The notes below the pieces were generated by a model. That model ran no database searches and was not told the origin of the DNA. It was given only the letters and a program-made list of their open reading frames with translations. From Ciceribacter sichuanensis (GTDB lineage: Bacteria; Pseudomonadota; Alphaproteobacteria; Rhizobiales; Rhizobiaceae), in NCBI RefSeq assembly GCF_024055605.1, contig NZ_JAMXLX010000001.1, positions 1-64,000 of the forward strand: DNA of 64,000 nucleotides, read 5' to 3'. Positions 35,096 to 43,970 of the stretch are shown here, one piece after another (position 1 is the stretch's first letter; every line of letters begins with the position of its first letter). The translations under genes were made by a program, and so were the position numbers.

Positions 35096-36127
35096 ATCGA
35101 CTTCGAGATATCTGACGGCCTGATAGAGATCCTGGCAGAGGCCGTTCCTGCCGCCATTGCCGTCGTCTATGCCGCCCATGTAGATGCCCACCCCCGCACC
35201 GGTGTGATTGTGGGTGGCGAGCGCGCCGCTGTCGCCGCCCTGTGCCTGCGCATCGAGCACCAGCCGCTGGCCCATCATCGAACCCCAGTAGCCGGGCAGC
35301 GGATGGTGTGAGAGAACCGAGCGATTTCCTGGGCTTGTAAGGCGTCCGTCAAGTGTGACGGGATCGCCGGGAGCGACAACGTGCGTCGGGTTTGGAAACG
35401 GACCGAGCAGGGAAAGCGAACTCAGGCCGGCCGGCCAGTCCGTGGAATCGATTTTGATCACCGCCGCATCTACCGCGCAGTGGCCATCGTCGGCGAGATG
35501 TCCTTGGTTCGGTGTGTTGTGGTCCGTGGAAGGATCAAGGTCGATAGGGGTGCCAAGCGACAAGTGCTCGACGACGTGGCGGGCAGTCAGAATGCCCCGG
35601 TCGAAGGGAGGGTTCTTCATCGCCGGTTTGACCCAGCATGCGCTGCTTCCGACTGTACTCGGATTGCCCGGATGGGGTGGGATGCCGTGCGGTTCTAACC
35701 TCGTATAGGTGACGATTACCGGAAATTGCCGCCTTGCGAAGCGAATGGACGTTTCAAGCGGTTTCTGGCTGGCCTTTCCCGCCGGTGCCGTCGCCAAAAT
35801 CGATACCCCGAACCCGAATTTGCCGCTCTTGGAGACAGGCCATTCGATTTCCTTGGCCAGCCCCTCCTTGAGGGAGATGAAGCCATAGCTGACGCCGAAC
35901 ATCCTCGCGGGCAGTGCCGCGGGCGTGATCGCCGGCGAGCCTGTCTGCTCGATACCCGGAACGATACCTTCCATCAGCAACTGAAGATTGGCGGCGGCGG
36001 CGAATAACCTGTTGCGCGGCCAGGAGAGATCCGCTCGTCGGGTGATTTCGGCAATCTGAGTGTTACCGTCGTCGGCGGACGGGAGCAGTTCGGCGATCTC
36101 GTTAATGTCCTGCTGCGTCAGTTCCAT
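35084..36127 (-). CDS. trypsin-like serine protease with N-terminal helical (EAD-like) domain
   Basis: A 347-aa protein without signal peptide, so cytoplasmic. Residues 1-60 (MELTQQDINEIAELLPSADD...; LFAAAANLQLLMEGIVPG) form a small helical domain with the spacing of effector-associated (death-like adaptor) domains. A linker precedes a chymotrypsin-fold protease whose triad is visible: His184 in LTARHVV, Asp220 in VDAAVIKI, Ser300 in AQGGDSGAL. Insertions around 200-215 and 245-280 are larger than in minimal proteases. The ATG at 36127 is preceded by AGAGGGGG. It is followed by the Trypco1-like gene. It probably cleaves an internal target upon recruitment through the N-terminal domain. Confidence 0.8.
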   Translation of the reverse strand: MELTQQDINEIAELLPSADDGNTQIAEITRRADLSWPRNRLFAAAANLQLLMEGIVPGIEQTGSPAITPAALPARMFGVSYGFISLKEGLAKEIEWPVSKSGKFGFGVSILATAPAGKASQKPLETSIRFARRQFPVIVTYTRLEPHGIPPHPGNPSTVGSSACWVKPAMKNPPFDRGILTARHVVEHLSLGTPIDLDPSTDHNTPNQGHLADDGHCAVDAAVIKIDSTDWPAGLSSLSLLGPFPNPTHVVAPGDPVTLDGRLTSPGNRSVLSHHPLPGYWGSMMGQRLVLDAQAQGGDSGALATHNHTGAGVGIYMGGIDDGNGGRNGLCQDLYQAVRYLEVDPYL

Positions 36128-36346
36128 TTCGAGCCCCCTCTGAAATGGCAGGAAAGCTAACACGCTATAAGGGCATTTGACAGATTGGCGACTTTACATT
36201 GCGCGCCATTTCGTATTGCGGCGGTTGGATTTTGCCCCCGCTATTCGCCAACGGCAAGACCCGCGCAACGCTCGACACAACTCCCCCCGAAGCGTGACGA
36301 TCATTGCGCGGGAACCGATCCGGGCAGGGTGCCGGATGGATTTACC

Positions 36347-36592
36347 TCAGGCAGCGTTCCTGCCCTGGGTGACGATGACGGGGATCAGAAGATCACCCCA
36401 GTTTCCTTCGCCGCCATGATGGCGGGCGGAGCGGACGAGTTCGACCGAGACGCCCGCATCGACGGCTTTCATGACCGACTGGTTGAGGCGGTGCAGGTCG
36501 TTGGCGACCATGCGGATCATTGCCTGCTGGTCGGCGGTCATTGCGGATGCCTGTTCTTCGGCGCGTTCTTTAACTCGGGTCTGCGGGGTCAT
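36347..36592 (-). CDS. small conserved protein downstream of aceA
   Basis: An 81-aa protein beginning MTPQTRVKERAEEQASAMTADQQAMIRMVANDLHRLNQSVMKAVDAGVSVELVR (key: helical, Gln/Ala/Met-rich) and ending DLLIPVIVTQ. AGGAGAAATACC precedes the ATG at 36592. A small gene of this kind stands beside aceA in relatives such as S. meliloti. The helical composition suggests a small regulatory or structural protein, function unknown. Same direction as aceA, separated by a palindromic repeat. Confidence 0.75.
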   Translation of the reverse strand: MTPQTRVKERAEEQASAMTADQQAMIRMVANDLHRLNQSVMKAVDAGVSVELVRSARHHGGEGNWGDLLIPVIVTQGRNAA

Positions 36593-36657
36593 GGTATTTC
36601 TCCTCTCTATTCGGGGTTCTTGAAGTTTTGATCTGCTGTCTTTGCGCGTCGGCTGTT

Positions 36658-36778
36658 GCCCCTCATCCTCCCTGCCGGGACCTTCACCCCGCAAGCGGGA
36701 GAGAAGGAGGCAGAATGGCGGCCCCATCGTCCTTCTCCCTGCCTGCGGGGAGAAGGTGGCGGTAGCCGGATGAGGGGC
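36658..36778. repeat. RIME-like palindromic intergenic element
   Basis: The ends GCCCCTCATCC (36658-36668) and GGATGAGGGGC (36768-36778) are inverted repeats. Inside are further palindromes around CTTCACCCCGCAAGCGGGAGAG and CTTCTCCCTGCCTGCGGGGAGAAGG. This is the mosaic palindromic element widespread in intergenic DNA of rhizobia. It lies 8 bases after the aceA stop. Confidence 0.8.
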
Positions 36779-36785
36779 GAGCCCC

Positions 36786-38075
<1,290 letters not shown>

Positions 38076-38227
38076 AAGTCACTCCCTTGTGCTATGGTAT
38101 GCATGCCGCTCGGTTTTCTTGTCCCGATTGGTTCGCTTTTGATGTGACTAGATTTACAGCGCGCTGCACAAAACCACCAGAAAAAACGATAAAACAAAGA
38201 GATGAAAGAGGTTAGGCTGTCTTGTGT

Positions 38228-38302
38228 TTGACAATTCGGTGATGTAAATTTGTAAAAACTGTAAATCCGCAGAAGACGACAAGTTGTCTGGATTTTGTAA
38301 AA
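38228..38302 (+). promoter_or_regulatory. aceA/scfR intergenic operator with TGTAAA repeats
   Basis: TGTAAA occurs at 38243, 38251, 38260 and 38296. The first three form a tandem 8-9 bases apart. TTGACA at 38228-38233 with 17-base spacing to TGTAAA at 38251-38256 makes a promoter for the regulator that overlaps the repeats. Autoregulation and control of divergent aceA by the ScfR protein is inferred. Confidence 0.55.
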
Positions 38303-38312
38303 GGGGTGGAGA

Positions 38313-39734
38313 ATGGCGGAAAACAAGATTTTTGCCGGCCCGCGCGTGCGCCGCATCCGCAACGGTCTGGGACTGACCCAGACGGCGATGGCGGAGGCGC
38401 TCGACATCTCGCCGTCCTATCTCAATCTGATCGAGCGCAACCAGCGGCCGCTCACCGTCCAGCTGCTCCTGAAGCTTGCCGCCGTCTATAAGGTCGATCT
38501 CGACGAGTTGCAGGGTGAGGCGGGTGGCACGGCCGGCCAGTTGCGCGAGGTCTTCGCCGATCCGCTGTTGTCGGGCGAGGTGCCGGGGGATCAGGAACTG
38601 ATCGAGGTGGCGGAGGCCGCGCCCAATGCAGCCGCCGGCATCGTCAAGCTTTACCGCGCCTATCGCGAACAGGCGGCGCGGCTGACGGATCTGGCCGAGC
38701 TGCTGGCGCGGGAAGGGCACGAAACCTCGATCTCGGGCACCCGGCTTCCGGTCGACGAGGTGCGGGAAAAGCTGGAGCGTCGGGCGAATTTCTATGCCCG
38801 CATCGAGGACGCGGCGGAGGCCTTTCATGCATCTCTCGGCCTGTCGCCGGGAGACGACCTCGGCGCGGCGCTGAAGGCTTGGCTCAGAACTCAACATGGT
38901 ATTGTCGTCAGGACCCTGCCGATCCACACCATGCCGAACCTGCGCCGGCGCTATGACCGGCACTCCATGCGGCTTTTCCTCTCCGAACGCCTTTCCCCCT
39001 TCGACCAGTTGAGGGAGGTGGCCATGGAGGCAAGCCTGCTGGCGCTGGGCGATGAGATCGCTGCGGAACTGGAGGCGCTGGCCTTTTCCAACGGGGAAGC
39101 TAGGCGGCTCGGCCGTTTCGAGCTGGCCCGTTATGCCGCCCATGCCGTGACCATGCCTTACGGCGCCTTTCTCTCGGCGGCGCAGAGGGCGCGTTACGAC
39201 ATCGATATCCTGCGCTCGCGCTTCAATGTCTCCTACGAGCAGGCAGCGAACCGGCTGACCATGCTGCAGCGTCCAGGTGCTACGGGCGTGCCCTTCTTCA
39301 TGCTGGAGGTGGATACCGCCGGTCATCGCTTCCGCAAGGCCGGTGCGCAAGGCTATCCGCAGGCGAAGTTTGGCGGGGGCTGCCCCAAGCTCAATATTCA
39401 CGCAGCCTTCGCTCAGCCGGGGCAGGTTCTGGTCGATGCGGTGGAGATGCCGGATGGCACGGGGTTTCTGACGATCTCACGCACGCTCGAAGGACCGCAG
39501 GCCGGGTTCTCCGAACGGGTCAGGCGCACCGCTCTGCTGGTCGGCTGCGATATCGCTCACCGCGAGGACATTGTCTATGGGCAGGCGATCGCATCGACAC
39601 CGCCGGTTGCCGTGGGAACTGCCTGCAGGTTGTGCGAACGGCAGGGCTGTCTTGCCCGAGCCGAGCCGCCGGTCACCCGTCCGCTTGGCCTCGATGAGAT
39701 GGTGACGGGGCTTTCGGCCTTCGACTTCCAGTGA
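38313..39734 (+). CDS. ScfR-type short-chain fatty-acyl transcriptional regulator
   Basis: A 473-aa protein with an N-terminal Xre/Cro HTH (VRRIRNGLGLTQTAMAEALDISPSYLNLIERNQRPLT), a middle IrrE/ImmA-like domain and a C-terminal DUF2083 domain. The middle domain has lost the HExxH zinc site (the equivalent reads ARYAAHAVTMPY), so it is a sensor not a protease. The tail has clustered cysteines (TACRLCERQGC). This is the architecture of RamB/ScfR regulators, which sense CoA intermediates and control aceA, prp or similar genes. Position next to aceA fits. Confidence 0.9.
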   Translation: MAENKIFAGPRVRRIRNGLGLTQTAMAEALDISPSYLNLIERNQRPLTVQLLLKLAAVYKVDLDELQGEAGGTAGQLREVFADPLLSGEVPGDQELIEVAEAAPNAAAGIVKLYRAYREQAARLTDLAELLAREGHETSISGTRLPVDEVREKLERRANFYARIEDAAEAFHASLGLSPGDDLGAALKAWLRTQHGIVVRTLPIHTMPNLRRRYDRHSMRLFLSERLSPFDQLREVAMEASLLALGDEIAAELEALAFSNGEARRLGRFELARYAAHAVTMPYGAFLSAAQRARYDIDILRSRFNVSYEQAANRLTMLQRPGATGVPFFMLEVDTAGHRFRKAGAQGYPQAKFGGGCPKLNIHAAFAQPGQVLVDAVEMPDGTGFLTISRTLEGPQAGFSERVRRTALLVGCDIAHREDIVYGQAIASTPPVAVGTACRLCERQGCLARAEPPVTRPLGLDEMVTGLSAFDFQ

Positions 39735-39861
39735 CCCCGGAAGATGTTGCGCCGCGCATAATTTAACTTGTCGCCCGACCAATTCCTTCTTAGTCTGTCA
39801 AAAAAAACAATGGGAATGGCGATGGGCGTTCTGCCCGCCTGAATCAGGAACAGGAGAAAAA

Positions 39862-40959
39862 ATGAAAGCCGATTTCATTCGCTGGGCTTCCGTGGCCGTG
39901 GCAGCTATTGTTTTTGCCGGTGGGGCAAAGGCTGAGGACCGTGTGGTTCACGTCTACAACTGGTCGGATTATATCGATGAATCGATCCTTGAGGATTTCA
40001 CCAAGGAAACCGGCATCAAGGTTGTCTATGACGTCTTCGATTCCAATGAAATTCTCGAGACCAAGCTCCTGGCCGGCGGCTCCGGCTACGACGTCGTGGT
40101 TCCGACCGGTCCGTTCCTCGCTCGCCAGATCCAGGCAGGCGTTTTCCAGAAGCTCGACAAGTCCAAGCTTCCGAACCTCTCGAACATGTGGCCGGCAGTC
40201 ATGGACCGTCTGGCAAAATACGACCCCGGCAACGAATATGCCGTCAACTACATGTGGGGCACCACCGGCATCGGCTATAACGTCGACAAGGTGAAGGCCG
40301 CGCTCGGCGACGTGAAGATCGACAGCTGGGACATTCTGTTCAAGCCGGAAAATGCCGAAAAGCTCAAGGCCTGCGGCATCAATATCCTCGACGCCTCCGA
40401 CGAAACTTTTGCGATTTCGATGAATTACGTCGGCAAGGATCCGGACAGCAAGGAAACGGCTGATCTCGAAGCCGGCGGCGATGTCTACATGAAGGTCCGT
40501 CCGTCCGTGAAGACCTTCAATTCCTCGTCGTATATCGACGATCTCGCAAACGGCGACATCTGCATCACGCTTGGCTGGTCGGGCGATATCCTGCAGGCGA
40601 AGGCTCGCGCCGAGGAAGCCAATAACGGCGTGAAGATCGACTACGTGATCCCGAAGGAAGGCACGTATATGTGGTTCGACAACCTGGCGATCCCGGCGGA
40701 TGCCAAGAATGTCGAGGAAGCCCATGCGTTCATCAACTACCTGATGAAGCCGGAAGTCATCGCCAAGGCGTCGAACTACGTGCAGTACGCCAACGGCAAC
40801 CTCGCTTCGCAGCAGTTCATCGACGAATCCGTGTTCAAGAACCCGGCCGTCTACCCGGATGAAGAGACGACGAAAAAACTGTTCACCATCTCGCCCTACG
40901 GGCCCAAGGAACAGCGCGTGCTGAACCGGGTCTGGACGCAGATCAAGACGGGCAGCTGA
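39862..40959 (+). CDS. potF: putrescine/spermidine ABC transporter substrate-binding protein PotF
   Basis: A 365-aa periplasmic polyamine-binding protein with a signal peptide ending near ...AGGAKAE (residue 24). The mature start VVHVYNWSDYIDESILEDFTKETGIKVVYDVFDSNE is classic for PotD/PotF (key: YNWSDYI), followed by GYDVVVPTG and MWGTTGIGYN. AGGAGAAAAA precedes the ATG. It is the first gene of potFGHI, and a hairpin separates it from potG. It probably prefers putrescine, given the similarity to PotF and the puuA/puuB-type genes in the window. Confidence 0.93.
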   Translation: MKADFIRWASVAVAAIVFAGGAKAEDRVVHVYNWSDYIDESILEDFTKETGIKVVYDVFDSNEILETKLLAGGSGYDVVVPTGPFLARQIQAGVFQKLDKSKLPNLSNMWPAVMDRLAKYDPGNEYAVNYMWGTTGIGYNVDKVKAALGDVKIDSWDILFKPENAEKLKACGINILDASDETFAISMNYVGKDPDSKETADLEAGGDVYMKVRPSVKTFNSSSYIDDLANGDICITLGWSGDILQAKARAEEANNGVKIDYVIPKEGTYMWFDNLAIPADAKNVEEAHAFINYLMKPEVIAKASNYVQYANGNLASQQFIDESVFKNPAVYPDEETTKKLFTISPYGPKEQRVLNRVWTQIKTGS

Positions 40960-40976
40960 TCAGAAAAGACACTTTA

Positions 40977-41006
40977 CCGGGCGGAATTTTCCGCCCGGCT
41001 TTGTTT
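40977..41006 (+). terminator. attenuating hairpin between potF and potG
   Basis: Perfect 9-bp stem CCGGGCGGA/TCCGCCCGG with loop ATTT, followed by CTTTGTTT. As it stands inside the operon it probably acts as a partial terminator that keeps binding-protein levels above those of the membrane parts. Confidence 0.75.
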
Positions 41007-41043
41007 CAGCCCTATTTTCACTTTCTCAACATTGGGTCACGCG

Positions 41044-42204
41044 ATGGCGAAATCTCTTGGACCGGTCAAACGCAAATTTTCTCCTTGGAACGACCCGCAG
41101 GCAAAGCCGTTCATCCGGTTCGAGAATGTCACGAAGCGCTTCGGCGATTTCACCGCCGTCAGCAATCTGACCCTCGACATCTATGAGCGCGAATTCTTTT
41201 CGCTGCTCGGACCTTCCGGCTGTGGCAAGACCACGCTGATGCGCATGCTCGCGGGCTTCGAGGATCCGACCGAAGGACATATCATCCTTCAGGGCAGGGA
41301 CATTTCCGGCACGCCGCCCTACAAGCGGCCGACCAATATGATGTTCCAGTCCTACGCGCTCTTCCCGCATATGAGCGTGGAGAAGAACATCGCCTTCGGC
41401 CTCGAACAGGACAATCTGCCGAGGGGCGATATCGAGGCACGCGTTCAGGAGATGCTGAAGCTCGTCAAGCTGGAACAGTTCGCCAAGCGCAAGCCGAGCC
41501 AGCTTTCCGGCGGTCAGCGTCAGCGCGTCGCGCTCGCCCGGTCGCTGGCCAAGCGGCCGAAGGTGCTGCTGCTCGACGAGCCGCTCGGCGCGCTCGACAA
41601 GAAGCTGCGCGAGGAAACGCAGTTCGAACTGATGGATATCCAGCAGACGCTGGGCCTGACCTTCCTGATCGTGACCCACGATCAGGAAGAGGCGATGACG
41701 GTTTCCGATCGCATCGCCGTCATGGACAAGGGCGTCATCGTGCAGGTGGCGACCCCGGCGGAAATCTACGAGGCGCCGAACAGTCGCTATGTGGCGGACT
41801 TCATTGGTGACATCAACATCGTGGAAGGCAAGCTTGAGGGCGTTGAAAAGCGAGCCGAAAGCGAGAGGGTGACGGTTATCTGCGAGGGTGGTTTCCGCGT
41901 GACGGTGGATCAGGCTTCCTGCGCTGCCGATCCCGGTACATCCGTGGCCTTCGCGGTTCGCCCGGAAAAGGTCCGCATCTCGATGGATGCGCCTTCCGAT
42001 ACGACGGTCAACGCGCTTCAGGGCGAAGTCTGGGATATCGGTTATCTCGGTGACTTCTCGGTCTTTATCGTCAAGCTCGCCGACGGATCGACATTCCGCG
42101 CCGCGCAGGCGAACGTTTCGCGTCTGGTGGACCGTCCGATCACCATCGACGACAAGGTATGGCTGACCTGGCCCGCGGAAGCCGGCCTCGTGCTGACCCG
42201 CTGA
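41044..42204 (+). CDS. potG: polyamine ABC transporter ATP-binding protein PotG
   Basis: A 386-aa ATPase of the PotA/PotG type. Walker A is GPSGCGKTT, the signature [16 protein letters not shown], Walker B VLLLDEPLGALD, and the H-loop VTHDQEEAM. The C-terminal TOBE domain carries FAVRPEKVRI. It energises polyamine import through PotH/PotI. The ATG at 41044 is preferred to an in-frame TTG at 41032. No strong Shine-Dalgarno is seen. Confidence 0.94.
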   Translation: MAKSLGPVKRKFSPWNDPQAKPFIRFENVTKRFGDFTAVSNLTLDIYEREFFSLLGPSGCGKTTLMRMLAGFEDPTEGHIILQGRDISGTPPYKRPTNMMFQSYALFPHMSVEKNIAFGLEQDNLPRGDIEARVQEMLKLVKLEQFAKRKPSQLSGGQRQRVALARSLAKRPKVLLLDEPLGALDKKLREETQFELMDIQQTLGLTFLIVTHDQEEAMTVSDRIAVMDKGVIVQVATPAEIYEAPNSRYVADFIGDINIVEGKLEGVEKRAESERVTVICEGGFRVTVDQASCAADPGTSVAFAVRPEKVRISMDAPSDTTVNALQGEVWDIGYLGDFSVFIVKLADGSTFRAAQANVSRLVDRPITIDDKVWLTWPAEAGLVLTR

Positions 42205-42214
42205 GGAGGGGCCG

Positions 42215-43126
42215 ATGAGCGACGCGACCGCAGCCCCGACGACCCATTCCGCCCCGGCCCGCTGGCTGGTGGTTCTCATCCCATATGCCTGGATGGCGCT
42301 GTTCTTCGTGGCGCCCTTCGCGATTATCGTGAAGATCTCGCTGTCCGACACGGCGATCGCCATGCCGCCTTACGTTCCCTTGTTTCAGGGGCTCGATAAG
42401 ATCGGAGATTTCTTCTCGCAGCTCGATTTCGAGAACTATCTCTTCCTGACGGAAGACCCGCTTTATTACAGCGCCTATCTCTCGTCGCTCAGGATCGCGT
42501 TCATCTCGACCGTGCTGCTGCTGATCATCGGCTATCCCATGGCGCTTGCCATGGCGCGCGCGCCGCTGGCAATCCGTCCGACGCTGCTGATGCTGGTCAT
42601 CCTGCCGTTCTGGACCTCGTTCCTGATCCGCGTCTATGCCTGGATCGGTATCCTGAAGCCGGAGGGGCTGCTGACGCTCCTGCTCCAGACGGTCGGTTTC
42701 TACGGACCTGATGATCAGGTCCAGATCTTCCGCACCGAAACCGCTATCTTCATCGGCATCGTCTATTCCTATCTGCCGTTCATGGTGCTGCCGCTCTATT
42801 CGGCGCTGGAGAAGCTCGACGGAACACTGCTGGAGGCCGCAAGCGACCTCGGCTGCCCGCCATGGAAAGCCTTCTGGCGCATCACCTTCCCGCTCTCCAT
42901 TCCGGGTGTGATCGCAGGCGCAATGATCTGCTTCATTCCGATTACCGGCGAATTCGTCATCCCCGATCTTCTCGGCGGTCCGAACACGCTGATGATCGGC
43001 AAGACGCTCTGGACCGAGTTCTTCGGCAACCGCGACTGGCCGCTCGCTTCCGCCGTGGCGGTGGTGCTGCTGCTCCTGCTCGTGGTGCCGATCATGATCT
43101 TCCAGAACCAGCAACAGAAGGCGTGA
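42215..43126 (+). CDS. potH: polyamine ABC transporter permease PotH
   Basis: A 303-aa inner-membrane permease with about six helices. The EAA loop EAASDLGCPPWKAFWRITFPL contacts the ATPase. The long first periplasmic stretch (FLTEDPLYYSAYL) is usual for PotB/PotH. GAGGAGG lies 8 bases before the ATG. It lies 10 bases after potG, within the operon. Confidence 0.93.
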   Translation: MSDATAAPTTHSAPARWLVVLIPYAWMALFFVAPFAIIVKISLSDTAIAMPPYVPLFQGLDKIGDFFSQLDFENYLFLTEDPLYYSAYLSSLRIAFISTVLLLIIGYPMALAMARAPLAIRPTLLMLVILPFWTSFLIRVYAWIGILKPEGLLTLLLQTVGFYGPDDQVQIFRTETAIFIGIVYSYLPFMVLPLYSALEKLDGTLLEAASDLGCPPWKAFWRITFPLSIPGVIAGAMICFIPITGEFVIPDLLGGPNTLMIGKTLWTEFFGNRDWPLASAVAVVLLLLLVVPIMIFQNQQQKA

Positions 43127-43135
43127 GGTGGAACG

Positions 43136-43951
43136 ATGAAGCCTGGTAAGCTCGATTCGACCGTTCTGACGCTGGGATTTGCGTTTCTCTATCTGCCGAT
43201 CCTGATCCTGGTCGTCTATTCCTTCAACGATTCGAAGCTGGTGACCGTCTGGGGCGGGTTTTCGCTCAAGTGGTACTCCTCGCTCTGGTCAAACCAGGGG
43301 CTGCTCGATGCCGCCTGGGTGACCCTGCGCGTCGGCATCATGAGCGCGACTTTCGGCACGATCCTCGGCACGCTCGCGGCATTGACGCTCGTGCGGTTCG
43401 GCCGGTTTCCGGGACGCATGCTGTTTTCCGGCATGGTTTATGCGCCGCTGGTCATGCCGGAGGTCATTACCGGCCTGTCGCTGCTGCTGCTGTTCGTTGC
43501 GATGAACATCGATCGCAGCCTGATGACGGTGACGATCGCTCACACGACCTTCACCATGTGCTATGTCGCCATCGTCGTGCAGTCCCGCCTGCTGACCTTC
43601 GACATGAGCCTTGAGGAAGCGGCGCTGGATCTCGGCTGCCCGCCGGTCAAGACCTTCTTCAAGATCACCCTGCCGCTCATCATGCCGGCGGTCGTATCGG
43701 GCTGGATGCTGGCTTTCACCCTGTCGCTGGACGATCTCGTGATTGCGAGCTTCACCACGGGTCCGGGGGCAACGACCCTGCCAATCAAGATCTACAGCCA
43801 GGTGCGCCTCGGCGTGACGCCGGAAATCAACGCGGTCTGCTCGATCCTGATCGGTCTGGTGACCACAGGGGTCATCTTCGCTTCGATCATGACCAAGAAG
43901 CAGGAACTTCAGCGCCAGCGTGATGAGCATGAGGCCGCCCAAGCGGCGTGA
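43136..43951 (+). CDS. potI: polyamine ABC transporter permease PotI
   Basis: A 271-aa permease partner of PotH. The N-terminal TLGFAFLYLPILILVVYSFNDSK is typical (key: YSFNDSK), and the EAA loop is EAALDLGCPPVKTFFKITLPLIMP. A charged C-terminal tail (KKQELQRQRDEHEAAQAA) follows the last helix. Last gene of the operon, 9 bases after potH, and nearly touching the convergent AsmA gene. Confidence 0.93.
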   Translation: MKPGKLDSTVLTLGFAFLYLPILILVVYSFNDSKLVTVWGGFSLKWYSSLWSNQGLLDAAWVTLRVGIMSATFGTILGTLAALTLVRFGRFPGRMLFSGMVYAPLVMPEVITGLSLLLLFVAMNIDRSLMTVTIAHTTFTMCYVAIVVQSRLLTFDMSLEEAALDLGCPPVKTFFKITLPLIMPAVVSGWMLAFTLSLDDLVIASFTTGPGATTLPIKIYSQVRLGVTPEINAVCSILIGLVTTGVIFASIMTKKQELQRQRDEHEAAQAA

Positions 43952-43970
43952 TGGGTTTGAAAGCTCGCTG

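Noticed and set aside
36658-36778. Palindromic stretch that could be taken for an attenuator or CRISPR-like repeat
   Set aside because: A single mosaic palindrome of the rhizobial intergenic type. No spaced direct repeats are present, and none were seen elsewhere in the window.
38100-38312. Possible riboswitch ahead of aceA or the regulator
   Set aside because: No conserved riboswitch core or stable multi-stem fold was recognised. The repeats fit a protein operator better.
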